DNA of 64,000 nucleotides from RBG-16-66-20 sp052386675 (lineage in GTDB: Bacteria > Pseudomonadota > Gammaproteobacteria > Burkholderiales > SG8-39), in assembly GCA_052386675.1 (NCBI GenBank), contig JBQTJX010000030.1:90408-154407 (forward strand), given 5' to 3'. A model generated the notes under the pieces. It worked only from the letters and a program-made list of their open reading frames with translations. It made no database searches and was not told the DNA's origin. A program made the position numbers and the translations under genes. Within the stretch, counting starts at the first letter, position 1, and the number at the start of each line of letters is the position of its first letter. Below are positions 54,199-62,234 of this stretch, in pieces.

Positions 54199-54200
54199 TC

Positions 54201-54449
54201 TCAGCGCTTCAGCTTGGCGTGCTTCTCCAATGGAAAGCGGTCCGCGCGCCCGGCGGAAAAGAAATCCTCCGACATCCCGGACAAGAGGTCGAAGGCGCTC
54301 TCGAGCGTCGCCGGGCTTTCACGCAACACGACCTCCGACCCTCGGCGGAAGATCTCGACCGATGACGAGCGAAAACGGAACGCCTTCTTCAGACGCACCG
54401 CCTGACTGTTGCCGGACTTGAAAACACGCGCTCTTTTGATGGCCGGCAT
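54201..54449 (-). CDS. vapB: VapB antitoxin (AbrB/SpoVT type)
   Basis: 82 residues from the ATG at 54449. Swapped-hairpin AbrB DNA-binding domain: RARVFKSGNSQAVRLKKAFRF, with SSSVEIFRRGSEVVL following. The C-terminal toxin-binding tail is intact. The toxin gene downstream is decayed, so vapB is now an orphan. A short dyad ATAC-AACAA-GTAT (54469-54481) upstream may be its own operator. It lies between the pseudopilin and histidine kinase genes. Confidence 0.88.
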   Translation of the reverse strand: MPAIKRARVFKSGNSQAVRLKKAFRFRSSSVEIFRRGSEVVLRESPATLESAFDLLSGMSEDFFSAGRADRFPLEKHAKLKR

Positions 54450-54504
54450 GGCCGCCTCTCCGTCGGACATACAACAAGTATCATTTACGTCCGGCAATCA
54501 ACGC

Positions 54505-56217
54505 TCAAGCCGCCGGCTTCAGCTCGAAACACACCTCCCCGTCCCGGTTCTCCGCCAGCCTGAGCGCATAGCCATTCGCCTCCGCCAGCCGCGCGGCCTG
54601 GAACAGCCCGATCCCCAGTCCCGTGGCTGAACGCACCGGCGCGCGCAGCAGCGTCGCCGTCGCCTCGGCAGCCACGGCGCGACCGTTGTCGCATACCCGC
54701 AGGCCGCCGCCGGGAAGCATCGCGACGCGGATGCGCAGCGCCGGGTCCTGCAGGCGCTTGGCGAGCGCGTTCTGCAGCAGGTTCTCCGCGACGCTGTCGA
54801 ACACGCCTCGCGGCACGGTTCCCGCGGGAATCGCCTCGGTGGCGACGAAATCCACTTCCTGCGCCTGATACTGGCGCTGTAGCGCCGACCACCACTCCTG
54901 CAGCTTCACCATCCCCGCGGCCTCGACACCCGGGCGCTGCAGCTTCTGCAGCGCCGAGTTCAACCGCTGCGCGATCGCCGGCAGCTGGCGCCGGATCAGC
55001 GCCTGCGCCTGCGGCGAATCCTCCTGGCCCGCCACCGAGCACAAAACGTTCAGCGATTGCAGCAGGTTCTTGACGTCGTGCGTCAGACGGGCGCCGGTTT
55101 CGTGGACCGCCTGCAGGTAGCTGGCCTCCTGCAGCTTCTGCTCGCGCAGTTTCGCGGCGTAGAACTCCCCCAGCAGCTGGCCGAGCAGCTGCAGGTGCCA
55201 GTGCAGCGCAGGACTGGTGCGATAACGCGAATGCAGCGTCAGGCTCAGTTGCGCGCTGGAGTACAGCACCGGGTGATCGCTGCGCGTGCCGATTTCGCCA
55301 CTGTGCCCGCCCGCCTCCCAGGTCGCGCCGGAAATCCAGGGCATGCGCACCAGGCCCGACACGCCCTCGGCAAGGAAGCGTTCGGGCCGGGTTTCCACCT
55401 GGGACAGCTCGGCGAGGAAGAACAGCCAGCGCTCCATCGGCATGCCGATGGAGAACAGGTACCTGGAGAAGAACATGCTCAGGCCGGCGGACCCGGTGCG
55501 CGGACTCCAGGCGAGGCCGACGATGAAGATGGTGCCGGCGATCAGGAACACGGTATAGGTCAGCGCCTGCAGGTACGGGATCCGGCCGAGCGTCATGAAG
55601 GTGAAGCTGCCGAGAATCACCATGCCCAGCACCAGCATCAGGAAGATGCTGTAGAAGAAGTCGATCATCTGGGGCGCCTCGGGCGCCTCGGGCTCGGCGG
55701 GCATCGCCAGCATCACGGCAAGCAGCGCGGGCAGCCCGTACTCCGCGATGGTCCGGATCTCCGGCGCGACTTCGCGGCGCGGCGCGATCTCGGGCAGGAC
55801 GACGATCGCGAGCAGCGCGATCAGGTACACCATCACCAGCAGGTAGCAGCGCCGCTGCCAGCGCGCCTGGTGCAGGAACACCTTGCCGCCCACCAGACCG
55901 GCCAGCACCACGATCCAGAACGCGAGCAGCCACCAGTGCAGCCACAGCATCACCACGACCGCGCCAACAGCGATGAACAGGCCCTGCAGCACGCTGATCT
56001 GCTGCTCGCTGCTCAGGAACGGCTGCCAGAGCAGCAGCAGGCCCAGGTGTGCGAGCAGCAGCGCGCGCGCCCAGCCGTCCGCAGTGCCCCGCAGCACCGC
56101 GAAATGCAGCAGGACGAGCATCGCGATGACGACGAAACGCCAGTGCCGTCGGCTGAGGGCGCGGATGGCGCCCGCGACGCGCGAGGACGCAGGATGGGCG
56201 AGGCTCGCCGCTGGCAT
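54505..56217 (-). CDS. PrsK-like membrane histidine kinase
   Basis: 570 residues from the ATG at 56217 (a TTG eight codons earlier is possible). About ten hydrophobic helices and a GAF-like region precede the H-box LTHDVKNLLQSLNVL (His about residue 380). The ATPase has an N-box (ENLLQNALAKR), a DNG motif and GLGIGLFQAARLAE. The HDxKN box and large membrane part are typical of the PrsK kinase of PEP-CTERM systems. It is the probable partner of the regulator at 39327. It faces away from the permease gene, with 62 bp between them; TAGCAT on its strand ends 7 nt before the ATG. Confidence 0.88.
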   Translation of the reverse strand: MPAASLAHPASSRVAGAIRALSRRHWRFVVIAMLVLLHFAVLRGTADGWARALLLAHLGLLLLWQPFLSSEQQISVLQGLFIAVGAVVVMLWLHWWLLAFWIVVLAGLVGGKVFLHQARWQRRCYLLVMVYLIALLAIVVLPEIAPRREVAPEIRTIAEYGLPALLAVMLAMPAEPEAPEAPQMIDFFYSIFLMLVLGMVILGSFTFMTLGRIPYLQALTYTVFLIAGTIFIVGLAWSPRTGSAGLSMFFSRYLFSIGMPMERWLFFLAELSQVETRPERFLAEGVSGLVRMPWISGATWEAGGHSGEIGTRSDHPVLYSSAQLSLTLHSRYRTSPALHWHLQLLGQLLGEFYAAKLREQKLQEASYLQAVHETGARLTHDVKNLLQSLNVLCSVAGQEDSPQAQALIRRQLPAIAQRLNSALQKLQRPGVEAAGMVKLQEWWSALQRQYQAQEVDFVATEAIPAGTVPRGVFDSVAENLLQNALAKRLQDPALRIRVAMLPGGGLRVCDNGRAVAAEATATLLRAPVRSATGLGIGLFQAARLAEANGYALRLAENRDGEVCFELKPAA

Positions 56218-56279
56218 GTCGGCTATGCTAACGCACCGCAACGCGCAGGGTACCGTCCCCCGGACACGCCACCGCCGCC

Positions 56280-57044
56280 ATGCATGCCGCGCTGATCATC
56301 GCCCGCACCACGCTGCTCGAAACCCGGCGCAGCGGCCTGCCCTGGCTCGCCCTGGCCGCGCTCGCCGCCGCGATCGGCCTGGCGCTGTTCCTGTCCCCTG
56401 TGGCGCTCACCGAAAGCGCGCAGCTGCAGGCCTCGGTGACCGCAGCGCTGCTGCGCGCCGCTGCCGCGTTCCTGATCGCGGCGCATATCGTTGCCGCTAC
56501 CGGCCGCGACGCGAGCGACAAGGTCCTGGAGTTCACGCTCGCCTTCCCGCTGTCGCGCACGGCTTACTACCTGGGCAGGCTCGCCGGATTCGGCCTCGCC
56601 GGCCTCGTGCTCGCCACCGTGTTCACGGCGCCAATGCTGGTGTGGTCGGGTGCCGCCGGGGCCGGCGCATGGTGGCTGTCACTTGCCATGGAGACTCTGC
56701 TGGTGGCGGCAGCAGCGCTGTTCTTCGCGATGGCGTTGCCGCAGCCCGCTGCGGCGATCTCGGCGACAGCCGGGTTGTACCTGCTTGGCCGGTCCATCGG
56801 CGCCATCCAGGCCATCGCAGCGGGACCTCATGCCCAGGACTTCGCGCTGGCCGGCGCGGCGCGCTGGGCGCTCGATGGCGTCGCCCTGCTGCTGCCGCGG
56901 CTTGACCTCGCGACGCGGTCGGATTGGCTGCTCTACGGCGCACCGGGCGGCGCCGAGTTCGCACGCGTGCTGGGCGCGATGCTGATCTACGCCATCCTGC
57001 TGGCGGCCGCAGGCCTGTTTGACCTCGGCCGCCGCAACCTGTGA
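56280..57044 (+). CDS. ABC-2 type permease (NosY-like)
   Basis: 254 residues and six hydrophobic helices, ABC-2 family of NosY type. Cytoplasmic loop LEFTLAFPLSRTAYYLGRLAG is characteristic. No ATPase is adjacent; the ATPase at 38570 is the likely partner. It is followed by an overlapping gene of unknown function. Exported substrate unknown. Confidence 0.85.
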   Translation: MHAALIIARTTLLETRRSGLPWLALAALAAAIGLALFLSPVALTESAQLQASVTAALLRAAAAFLIAAHIVAATGRDASDKVLEFTLAFPLSRTAYYLGRLAGFGLAGLVLATVFTAPMLVWSGAAGAGAWWLSLAMETLLVAAAALFFAMALPQPAAAISATAGLYLLGRSIGAIQAIAAGPHAQDFALAGAARWALDGVALLLPRLDLATRSDWLLYGAPGGAEFARVLGAMLIYAILLAAAGLFDLGRRNL

Positions 57045-57775
57045 GCGCCGGCGAACGACCGATATCGGCACTTCCGGCCTGGCTGCGCCTTGGTTTCGCG
57101 CTCACGCTCCTGGCGCAGGTCCTCGTCGCCCTTGCCACCGGCGGGCCGTCGCGCTTCGCCTCCGACCTTCCGCCCGCGCCGTCGTCCGCGCTGTTGCGGG
57201 CGGCATCCTTTGGCGAACCCGCGGCGCTGTCCCGGCTGGCCATGCTGTGGCTGCAGGCCTTCGATTCCGGCGGCACCAATGAAACGCCCTTCCGCGACCT
57301 CGACTACGGCCGTCTCACAGGATGGCTGGGAGCGGTCCAGGACACCGATCCGCGCAGCCACTACCCCCTGTTCGCGGCATCGCGCATCTACGCGGAGGTT
57401 CCCGACCCCGTGCGGGCGCGGCAAGTGCTCGAGTTTGTGTACGGGGAGTATCTGAAGGCGCCGCAGCTGCGCTGGCCGGCCCTCGCACATGGCGCCCTGC
57501 TCGCCAAGCACCGCCTGAAGGACCTGCCGCTCGCGCGCCGCTACGCGACCGCCATGAAGGCCGTCGCGCAGGATCCGTCAGTGCCCCTGTGGGCAAAGCA
57601 GATGGAGGTCTTCATCCTCGAGGACATGAACGAACTGGAAGCGGCCCGGATCATGCTCGGGGGACTGCTTGCCGCCGGACAGGTTTCTGACCCCGGTGAA
57701 CGCCGCTTCCTCCAGGGGCGGCTGGAGGAGCTGGATCGCCGGCTCGCGGGTACCCCGCCGCCCGTTCATCGTTGA
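57041..57775 (+). CDS. TPR-like protein of unknown function
   Basis: 244 residues from the GTG at 57041 (GTGA overlap). One hydrophobic N-terminal segment (about 9-30) is probably a signal anchor. The rest is helical and TPR-like (about 85-200, e.g. SHYPLFAASRIYAEV and PQLRWPALAHGALLAKHRL). The gene pair with the NosY-like permease is translationally coupled. I cannot name a function. Confidence 0.75.
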   Translation: MSAGERPISALPAWLRLGFALTLLAQVLVALATGGPSRFASDLPPAPSSALLRAASFGEPAALSRLAMLWLQAFDSGGTNETPFRDLDYGRLTGWLGAVQDTDPRSHYPLFAASRIYAEVPDPVRARQVLEFVYGEYLKAPQLRWPALAHGALLAKHRLKDLPLARRYATAMKAVAQDPSVPLWAKQMEVFILEDMNELEAARIMLGGLLAAGQVSDPGERRFLQGRLEELDRRLAGTPPPVHR

Positions 57776-57789
57776 GCGTCAGTCAAAGG

Positions 57790-57805
57790 TGTCGGCATCC
57801 CGACA
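57790..57805. promoter_or_regulatory. Candidate enhancer palindrome upstream of the pilin
   Basis: TGTCGG-CATC-CCGACA, a perfect 6+6 inverted repeat ending 52 bp upstream of the -24 element at 57858. A site of this form is expected for the Fis-HTH regulator encoded at 39327. Confidence 0.6.
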
Positions 57806-57857
57806 GTTTCCTGGTGGTTTCCAGTCAAAAACCTCACAAAACAGGGGGGTACGGGGA

Positions 57858-57872
57858 TGGCATGAGGATTGC
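57858..57872 (+). promoter_or_regulatory. Sigma54 promoter of the pilin gene
   Basis: TGGCAT-GAGGA-TTGC matches the TGGCAC-N5-TTGC consensus with one mismatch. The start site would be near 57884, about 30 nt before the ATG, which has AGGCGGAG upstream. Confidence 0.85.
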
Positions 57873-57913
57873 AGTAACATCCGTACCGAGTTTGTCTTAG
57901 GCGGAGCAAATCC

Positions 57914-58567
57914 ATGAAACAGCAGCAAAAAGGCTTTACCCTGGTCGAGATCGCGATTGTTCTCGTGATCATCGGTCTCCTTCTGGGCGGCATCCTGAAG
58001 GGTCAGGAAATGATCGTCCAGGCCAAGATCAAGAACGTCATCGCCGACTTCTCCGGGGTGTCGGCCGCCTACCACGGCTACCAGGACCGCTATCGGAAGA
58101 TCCCGGGCGACGACGGAGACGCAAACGCGCGCTGGACCCTGGGCATTGCGGCCCCGGCGAGCGGCGCCTACAACAACGGCGTCATCAGCGGCGGCTACGC
58201 CACGGGCACCGCCAACGAGGAATCGCGCCTGTTCTGGCTGCACCTGCGCCGCGCCGGCTTCGTGTCCGGCAGCGACCAGGAACAGCCGTTCAACGCGGTC
58301 ACCGGCCGCCTGGGCGTGCAGACCGGCGACACTGCGGGCGCCGCAATCTTCGGCGGCTTCAGCGGACTGATCATCTGCTCGGCCAACCTGCCGGACAAGA
58401 TCGCCATTGCCACCGACGTCCAGATGGATGACGGCGTGCCCAACACCGGCACAGTCCGCGCCATGCTCCAGGCGGCACCGAACCCGGCATTGGGCGCGGG
58501 CGCCGCGGCCACCGCGACCTACGCCGAAACCGGCACCAACGTCTACGTGGCTTGCCGCACGCTGTAA
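57914..58567 (+). CDS. Type IV pilin
   Basis: 217 residues. Class III signal KGFTLVEIAIVLVIIGLLLG, cleavage after Gly7, Glu12 becoming Glu5. The C-terminal domain begins AYHGYQDRYRKIPGDDGDANARW, the signature of a common betaproteobacterial pilin group. It has its own sigma54 promoter and a strong terminator, so it is transcribed alone. It is the best candidate in the window for the major pilin of the MSHA-like apparatus. Confidence 0.9.
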   Translation: MKQQQKGFTLVEIAIVLVIIGLLLGGILKGQEMIVQAKIKNVIADFSGVSAAYHGYQDRYRKIPGDDGDANARWTLGIAAPASGAYNNGVISGGYATGTANEESRLFWLHLRRAGFVSGSDQEQPFNAVTGRLGVQTGDTAGAAIFGGFSGLIICSANLPDKIAIATDVQMDDGVPNTGTVRAMLQAAPNPALGAGAAATATYAETGTNVYVACRTL

Positions 58568-58587
58568 GCAGGTTCCGAGCAGTCGAG

Positions 58588-58617
58588 AAAGCCGGCCCCG
58601 GGCCGGCTTTTCTTTTT
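58588..58617 (+). terminator. Intrinsic terminator after the pilin gene
   Basis: AAAGCCGGCC, loop CCG, GGCCGGCTTT then TCTTTTT: a 10-bp stem and a long T-run, in the gap before the convergent antiporter gene. Confidence 0.93.
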
Positions 58618-58622
58618 GCGGT

Positions 58623-60551
58623 TCAGCCTTGCAATAGCAGGATTTCAGCGGCCGCGAGCATTTCGGGCACGCCCAGCAGCACCACCACGTCCCCCGGCTG
58701 CAGCACACCCGCGTCCTGCGGCGACAGGCGTTGCCGGGTGCCCGGTCGGCGCACTGCCCTCACCTGGACGCCAATCTCCTCCAGCGCCGCGACGTCCAGC
58801 GGTCCGCCCAGCGCGCGCGCATTTCCCGCGATCGTGACCGCGTGCAGGCGCGGCTGCGCCTCCTCCGAAACGTCCGCATCCTCACCCGTGCCGCGGAACA
58901 GCCCGCGCAACAGGCCGTACTGCTCGTCGCGCACCGCGCGCACGCGCCGCACGACGCGGCTGAGCGGCACGCCGACCCACACCAGGGTGTGCGAGGCGAG
59001 CATCAGCCCGGACTCCAGCGCCTCGGGCACGATCTCCGAGGCGCCGGCCGCGGTCAGGCGCGCGATGTCCGCTTCCTCCCGCGCGCGCGCGATCACAGGG
59101 ACCGACGGGTTCAGCGAAAGCACGTGCGCCACGGCGCGGACCGCCTCGGCGGACTCGGCGAAAGTGACCACCACCGCCGCCGCGCGCAGCACGCCTGCGG
59201 CGATCAGCGCTTCGCGTCGCGAACTGTCGGCGAACACGACGGTGTCGCCGGCGAGCGCCGCTTCGCGCACCCGCTCCGGATCCAGGTCGAGCGCGACATA
59301 GCGCACGCCCTCCGACTCCAGCAGGCGCGCGATGTGCTGCCCGTTGCGCCCATAGCCGAGGATGATGACGTGGCGCTCGGTTTCCAGCGTCTGCACCGCG
59401 ACGCGGTGCATCTCCAGGGACCGCAGCATCCACTCGGAAGTCGCGAATCTCAGCACGATCCGGTTGCTGGCGTTGATCAGGAACGGCGTCGCGATCATGG
59501 ACAGCACCATCGCCGCCAGCAGCGGTTGGCCGAGCGCGTCGCCAATCACGCCTAGGCCGCCTGCCTGCGCCAGCAGCACGAAGCCAAACTCGCCGCCCTG
59601 CGCCAGCGCCAGCGCCGTGCGCAGCGCACTCCCGGGGGTCGAACCGAAGGCGCGCGCCAGCAGGCCGATGAGCGCGAACTTGAGGCCGACCAGCAGCGCG
59701 AGAAGCGCGAGTACCTGCCAGGCGCCGTCGAGCACCTGCAACGGGTCCAGCATCATGCCGACGGTGACGAAGAACAGGCCCAGCAGCACGTCGCGGAAGG
59801 GCTTGATCTCATCCTCGACGCGATAGCGGTACTCGGTCTCGGAGATCAGCATGCCGGCGAGGAACGCGCCCAACGCGAGCGACAGGCCGGCAAGGCTGGT
59901 GAGGAAGGCCATGGCCAGGATCACCAGCAGCACGTTGAGCATGAACAGTTCCGTCGACTTGCGCCGCGCGACGAGGCCGAACCACGCGCGCATCAGGCGC
60001 GGTCCGGCAAACAGCAGCACGGCGAGCACGATCGCGGCCTTGGCGAGGCCGATCGCGATCGCGGCGCCGATTCCCGCGGCCGGCTGCGACAGCACCGGCA
60101 CCAGGATCAGCAGCGGCACCACGGCCAGGTCCTGGAACAGGAGCACGCCGATGATGGAGCGGCCGTGCGGCGTGTCCAGTTCCATGCGATCGGCGAGCAT
60201 CTTGCTCACCACGGCAGTCGAGGACATCGCCACCACTCCGCCGATCGCGAGGCCCGCCTGCCAGTCCCCGCCGCCGGCGACGAACGAGAGCGCGACGCAG
60301 GCGGCGATGGTCAGCGAAACCTGCGCCAGGCCGAGGCCGAACACCTCGCGCCGCATCACGCGAAGCTTGGAAAGGCTGAACTCCAGGCCGATGGAGAACA
60401 TCAGGAACACCACGCCGATCTCGGCCAGGTGCTGCGTCATGGCGTCGCTGCTCACCGCGCCGAGCGCCCTCGGCCCGAGCGCGAGGCCGACGGCGAGGTA
60501 GCCGATGATCGGCGGCAGCGCGGCGAGGCGACAGGCGACCACCGCCAGCAC
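58623..60551 (-). CDS. CPA2-family K+/H+ antiporter with RCK domain (KefB/C-like)
   Basis: 642 residues from the GTG at 60551. Twelve or so hydrophobic helices (IIGYLAVGLALGPRAL; FLMFSIGLEFSLSKL; FQDLAVVPLLI), then a Rossmann RCK_N domain (HVIILGYGRNGQHIARLLE) and a TrkA_C domain (about 550-640). It moves K+ or Na+ against H+ under nucleotide control. The GTG starts inside the first membrane helix. Homologous residues continue upstream (LQPILILLAAAVL) to a CTG at 60605, but no ATG, GTG or TTG lies there before an in-frame stop, so a CTG start is suspected. Confidence 0.9.
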   Translation of the reverse strand: MLAVVACRLAALPPIIGYLAVGLALGPRALGAVSSDAMTQHLAEIGVVFLMFSIGLEFSLSKLRVMRREVFGLGLAQVSLTIAACVALSFVAGGGDWQAGLAIGGVVAMSSTAVVSKMLADRMELDTPHGRSIIGVLLFQDLAVVPLLILVPVLSQPAAGIGAAIAIGLAKAAIVLAVLLFAGPRLMRAWFGLVARRKSTELFMLNVLLVILAMAFLTSLAGLSLALGAFLAGMLISETEYRYRVEDEIKPFRDVLLGLFFVTVGMMLDPLQVLDGAWQVLALLALLVGLKFALIGLLARAFGSTPGSALRTALALAQGGEFGFVLLAQAGGLGVIGDALGQPLLAAMVLSMIATPFLINASNRIVLRFATSEWMLRSLEMHRVAVQTLETERHVIILGYGRNGQHIARLLESEGVRYVALDLDPERVREAALAGDTVVFADSSRREALIAAGVLRAAAVVVTFAESAEAVRAVAHVLSLNPSVPVIARAREEADIARLTAAGASEIVPEALESGLMLASHTLVWVGVPLSRVVRRVRAVRDEQYGLLRGLFRGTGEDADVSEEAQPRLHAVTIAGNARALGGPLDVAALEEIGVQVRAVRRPGTRQRLSPQDAGVLQPGDVVVLLGVPEMLAAAEILLLQG

Positions 60552-60655
60552 CGCCGCGGCCAGCAGGATCAGGATCGGTTGCAGCGAGGCGGCGGCGGGA
60601 TCCAGGATGGCGTCAGGTCGGGGTTAAATGGACGAGGAAAATGAAGGGCTTGGGC

Positions 60656-60661
60656 TATACT
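60656..60661 (+). promoter_or_regulatory. -10-like hexamer before kdsD
   Basis: TATACT, preceded by GGC, ends 9 nt before the kdsD ATG. This gives a leader of only ~3 nt. No clear -35 and no Shine-Dalgarno sequence were found. Confidence 0.4.
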
Positions 60662-60670
60662 CTGGCGGCC

Positions 60671-61654
60671 ATGATACCGAAGGACGCAACCGCTTCCGCG
60701 CTCGAGCTTGCGCGCCGGGTCCTCGACATCGAAGCCGACGCGGTCCGCGCCCTGGGCGCACGCCTGGACGAGCGCTTCCTCGCCGCGTTGTCGCTGATCC
60801 TCGACTGCAGGGGCCGCCTCATCGTCAGCGGCATCGGCAAGTCCGGCCACATCGCGCGCAAGATCGCCTCGACCCTGTCGAGCACCGGCACCGCCGCGTA
60901 CTTCGTGCACCCGGCCGAGGCGAGCCATGGCGACCTCGGCATGATCCAGCGCGATGACATCTTCATCGCCATCTCCTACTCCGGCGAGAGCGACGAGCTG
61001 CTGCGGATCGTGCCGCTGGTGAAGCGCCAGGGCGCCAAGCTGGTGGTCATCAGCGGCAGGCAGGACTCGTCGCTCGCCCGCGAAGCCGACGTCTATCTCG
61101 ACGCGGCGGTGGAACAGGAGGCCTGCCCGCACAACCTGGCGCCTACCGCGAGCACCACCGCGGCGCTCGCGCTGGGCGATGCGCTCGCGGTGGCGCTGCT
61201 CGACGCGCGCGGCTTTTCCGCGGACGACTTCGCGCGCTCGCACCCCGGCGGCGCGCTCGGCCGCAAGCTGCTGACCCACGTCGTCGACGTGATGCGCACC
61301 GGCGAGGCGGTGCCGGCGGTGCTGGCCGGCACCACGCTGGCCGAAGCCATCCTCGAGATCTCGAAAAAGGGCATGGGCATGACCACGGTGGTGGACGCGC
61401 AGCGGCGCCTGGTCGGACTGTTCACCGATGGCGACCTGCGGCGGGCGCTCGCGCGCGAGTCCGACCCGCGCGGCCTGCGTATCGACGCGGTGATGACGCG
61501 CGATCCGCGCACCGTCCGCCCCGAGGCGCTCGCGGTCGAGGCGGTGGAGGTCATGGAGCGGCGCAAAAGCACCCAGATGCCGGTGGTGGACGCCGCCGGG
61601 CGCCTGGTCGGCGCGCTCAACATCCACGACCTGTTCCAGGCCAAGATCCTCTAG
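60671..61654 (+). CDS. kdsD: Arabinose-5-phosphate isomerase KdsD
   Basis: 327 residues from the ATG at 60671. SIS domain (GIGKSGHIARKIASTLSSTG; SYSGESDELLRIV) and two C-terminal CBS domains (about 210-325). It converts ribulose-5-P to arabinose-5-P for Kdo and LPS synthesis. First gene of the kdsD-kdsC-lptC-lptA-lptB operon. Confidence 0.97.
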   Translation: MIPKDATASALELARRVLDIEADAVRALGARLDERFLAALSLILDCRGRLIVSGIGKSGHIARKIASTLSSTGTAAYFVHPAEASHGDLGMIQRDDIFIAISYSGESDELLRIVPLVKRQGAKLVVISGRQDSSLAREADVYLDAAVEQEACPHNLAPTASTTAALALGDALAVALLDARGFSADDFARSHPGGALGRKLLTHVVDVMRTGEAVPAVLAGTTLAEAILEISKKGMGMTTVVDAQRRLVGLFTDGDLRRALARESDPRGLRIDAVMTRDPRTVRPEALAVEAVEVMERRKSTQMPVVDAAGRLVGALNIHDLFQAKIL

Positions 61655-61659
61655 CAACG

Positions 61660-62196
61660 ATGCACGCCGGGACTGCCGACGCGCCGGAAAGAGCGAAGCG
61701 CGTCCGAATCATGCTGTTCGACGTCGATGGCGTGCTGACCGATGGCCGCCTCTGGTATGGGCCGGCGGGCGAGGTCTTCAAGGCGTTCAGCGTGCTCGAT
61801 GGCCACGGCATGAAGATGCTGATGGCGAGCGGCATCGAGGTCGCGCTGCTCTCGGGCCGCAGTTCGCCCGCGGTGGCGGCGCGCGCCGCCGAGCTCGGCA
61901 TTCGCCACGCCCTGCTGGGCATCGAGGACAAGGCGGCGGCCTTCGCGCGCCTGCTCGCCGAACTCGGCTTCGCCCCCGGACAGGCGGGCTTCATGGGTGA
62001 TGAGCTGGTGGACCTGCCGGTGATGCGCCGCTGCGCCTTCGCCTGCGCCCCCGGCGGGGCACGCGCACAGGTGCTGCGGCATGCCCATTACGTCGCCGCG
62101 GCCGCTGCCGGCGCCGGCGCCGCGCGGGAAGTTTGCGAATTCGTGATGCAGTCGCAGGGATCCCTGGACGCGGCGCTGGCGAAGTACCTGGCGTGA
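61660..62196 (+). CDS. kdsC: Kdo-8-phosphate phosphatase KdsC
   Basis: 178 residues. HAD-superfamily motif I LFDVDGVLTDGRLWYG (about 19-34), SGRSS motif II and GDELVDLPVM motif IV. Produces Kdo from Kdo-8-P. Five nt after kdsD. The lptC start follows after a short tandem repeat. Confidence 0.96.
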   Translation: MHAGTADAPERAKRVRIMLFDVDGVLTDGRLWYGPAGEVFKAFSVLDGHGMKMLMASGIEVALLSGRSSPAVAARAAELGIRHALLGIEDKAAAFARLLAELGFAPGQAGFMGDELVDLPVMRRCAFACAPGGARAQVLRHAHYVAAAAAGAGAAREVCEFVMQSQGSLDAALAKYLA

Positions 62197-62206
62197 GGCG
62201 GTCGAC

Positions 62207-62234
62207 GTGAAGTTGCCGACGTGAAGTTGCCAAC
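62207..62234 (+). repeat. 14-bp tandem duplication at the lptC start
   Basis: GTGAAGTTGCCGAC (62207-62220) is repeated with one change at 62221-62234. The first copy opens GTG-AAG-TTG-CCG-ACG-TGA, whose TGA overlaps the lptC GTG (GTGA). This is the same mini-ORF-into-start arrangement as at the protease gene at 14440. Confidence 0.85.

Noticed and set aside
39327..58567. PEP-CTERM/exosortase locus suggested by the PrsK/PrsR-like pair
   Set aside because: No exosortase, no PEP-CTERM sorting signal and no exopolysaccharide gene occur in the window.
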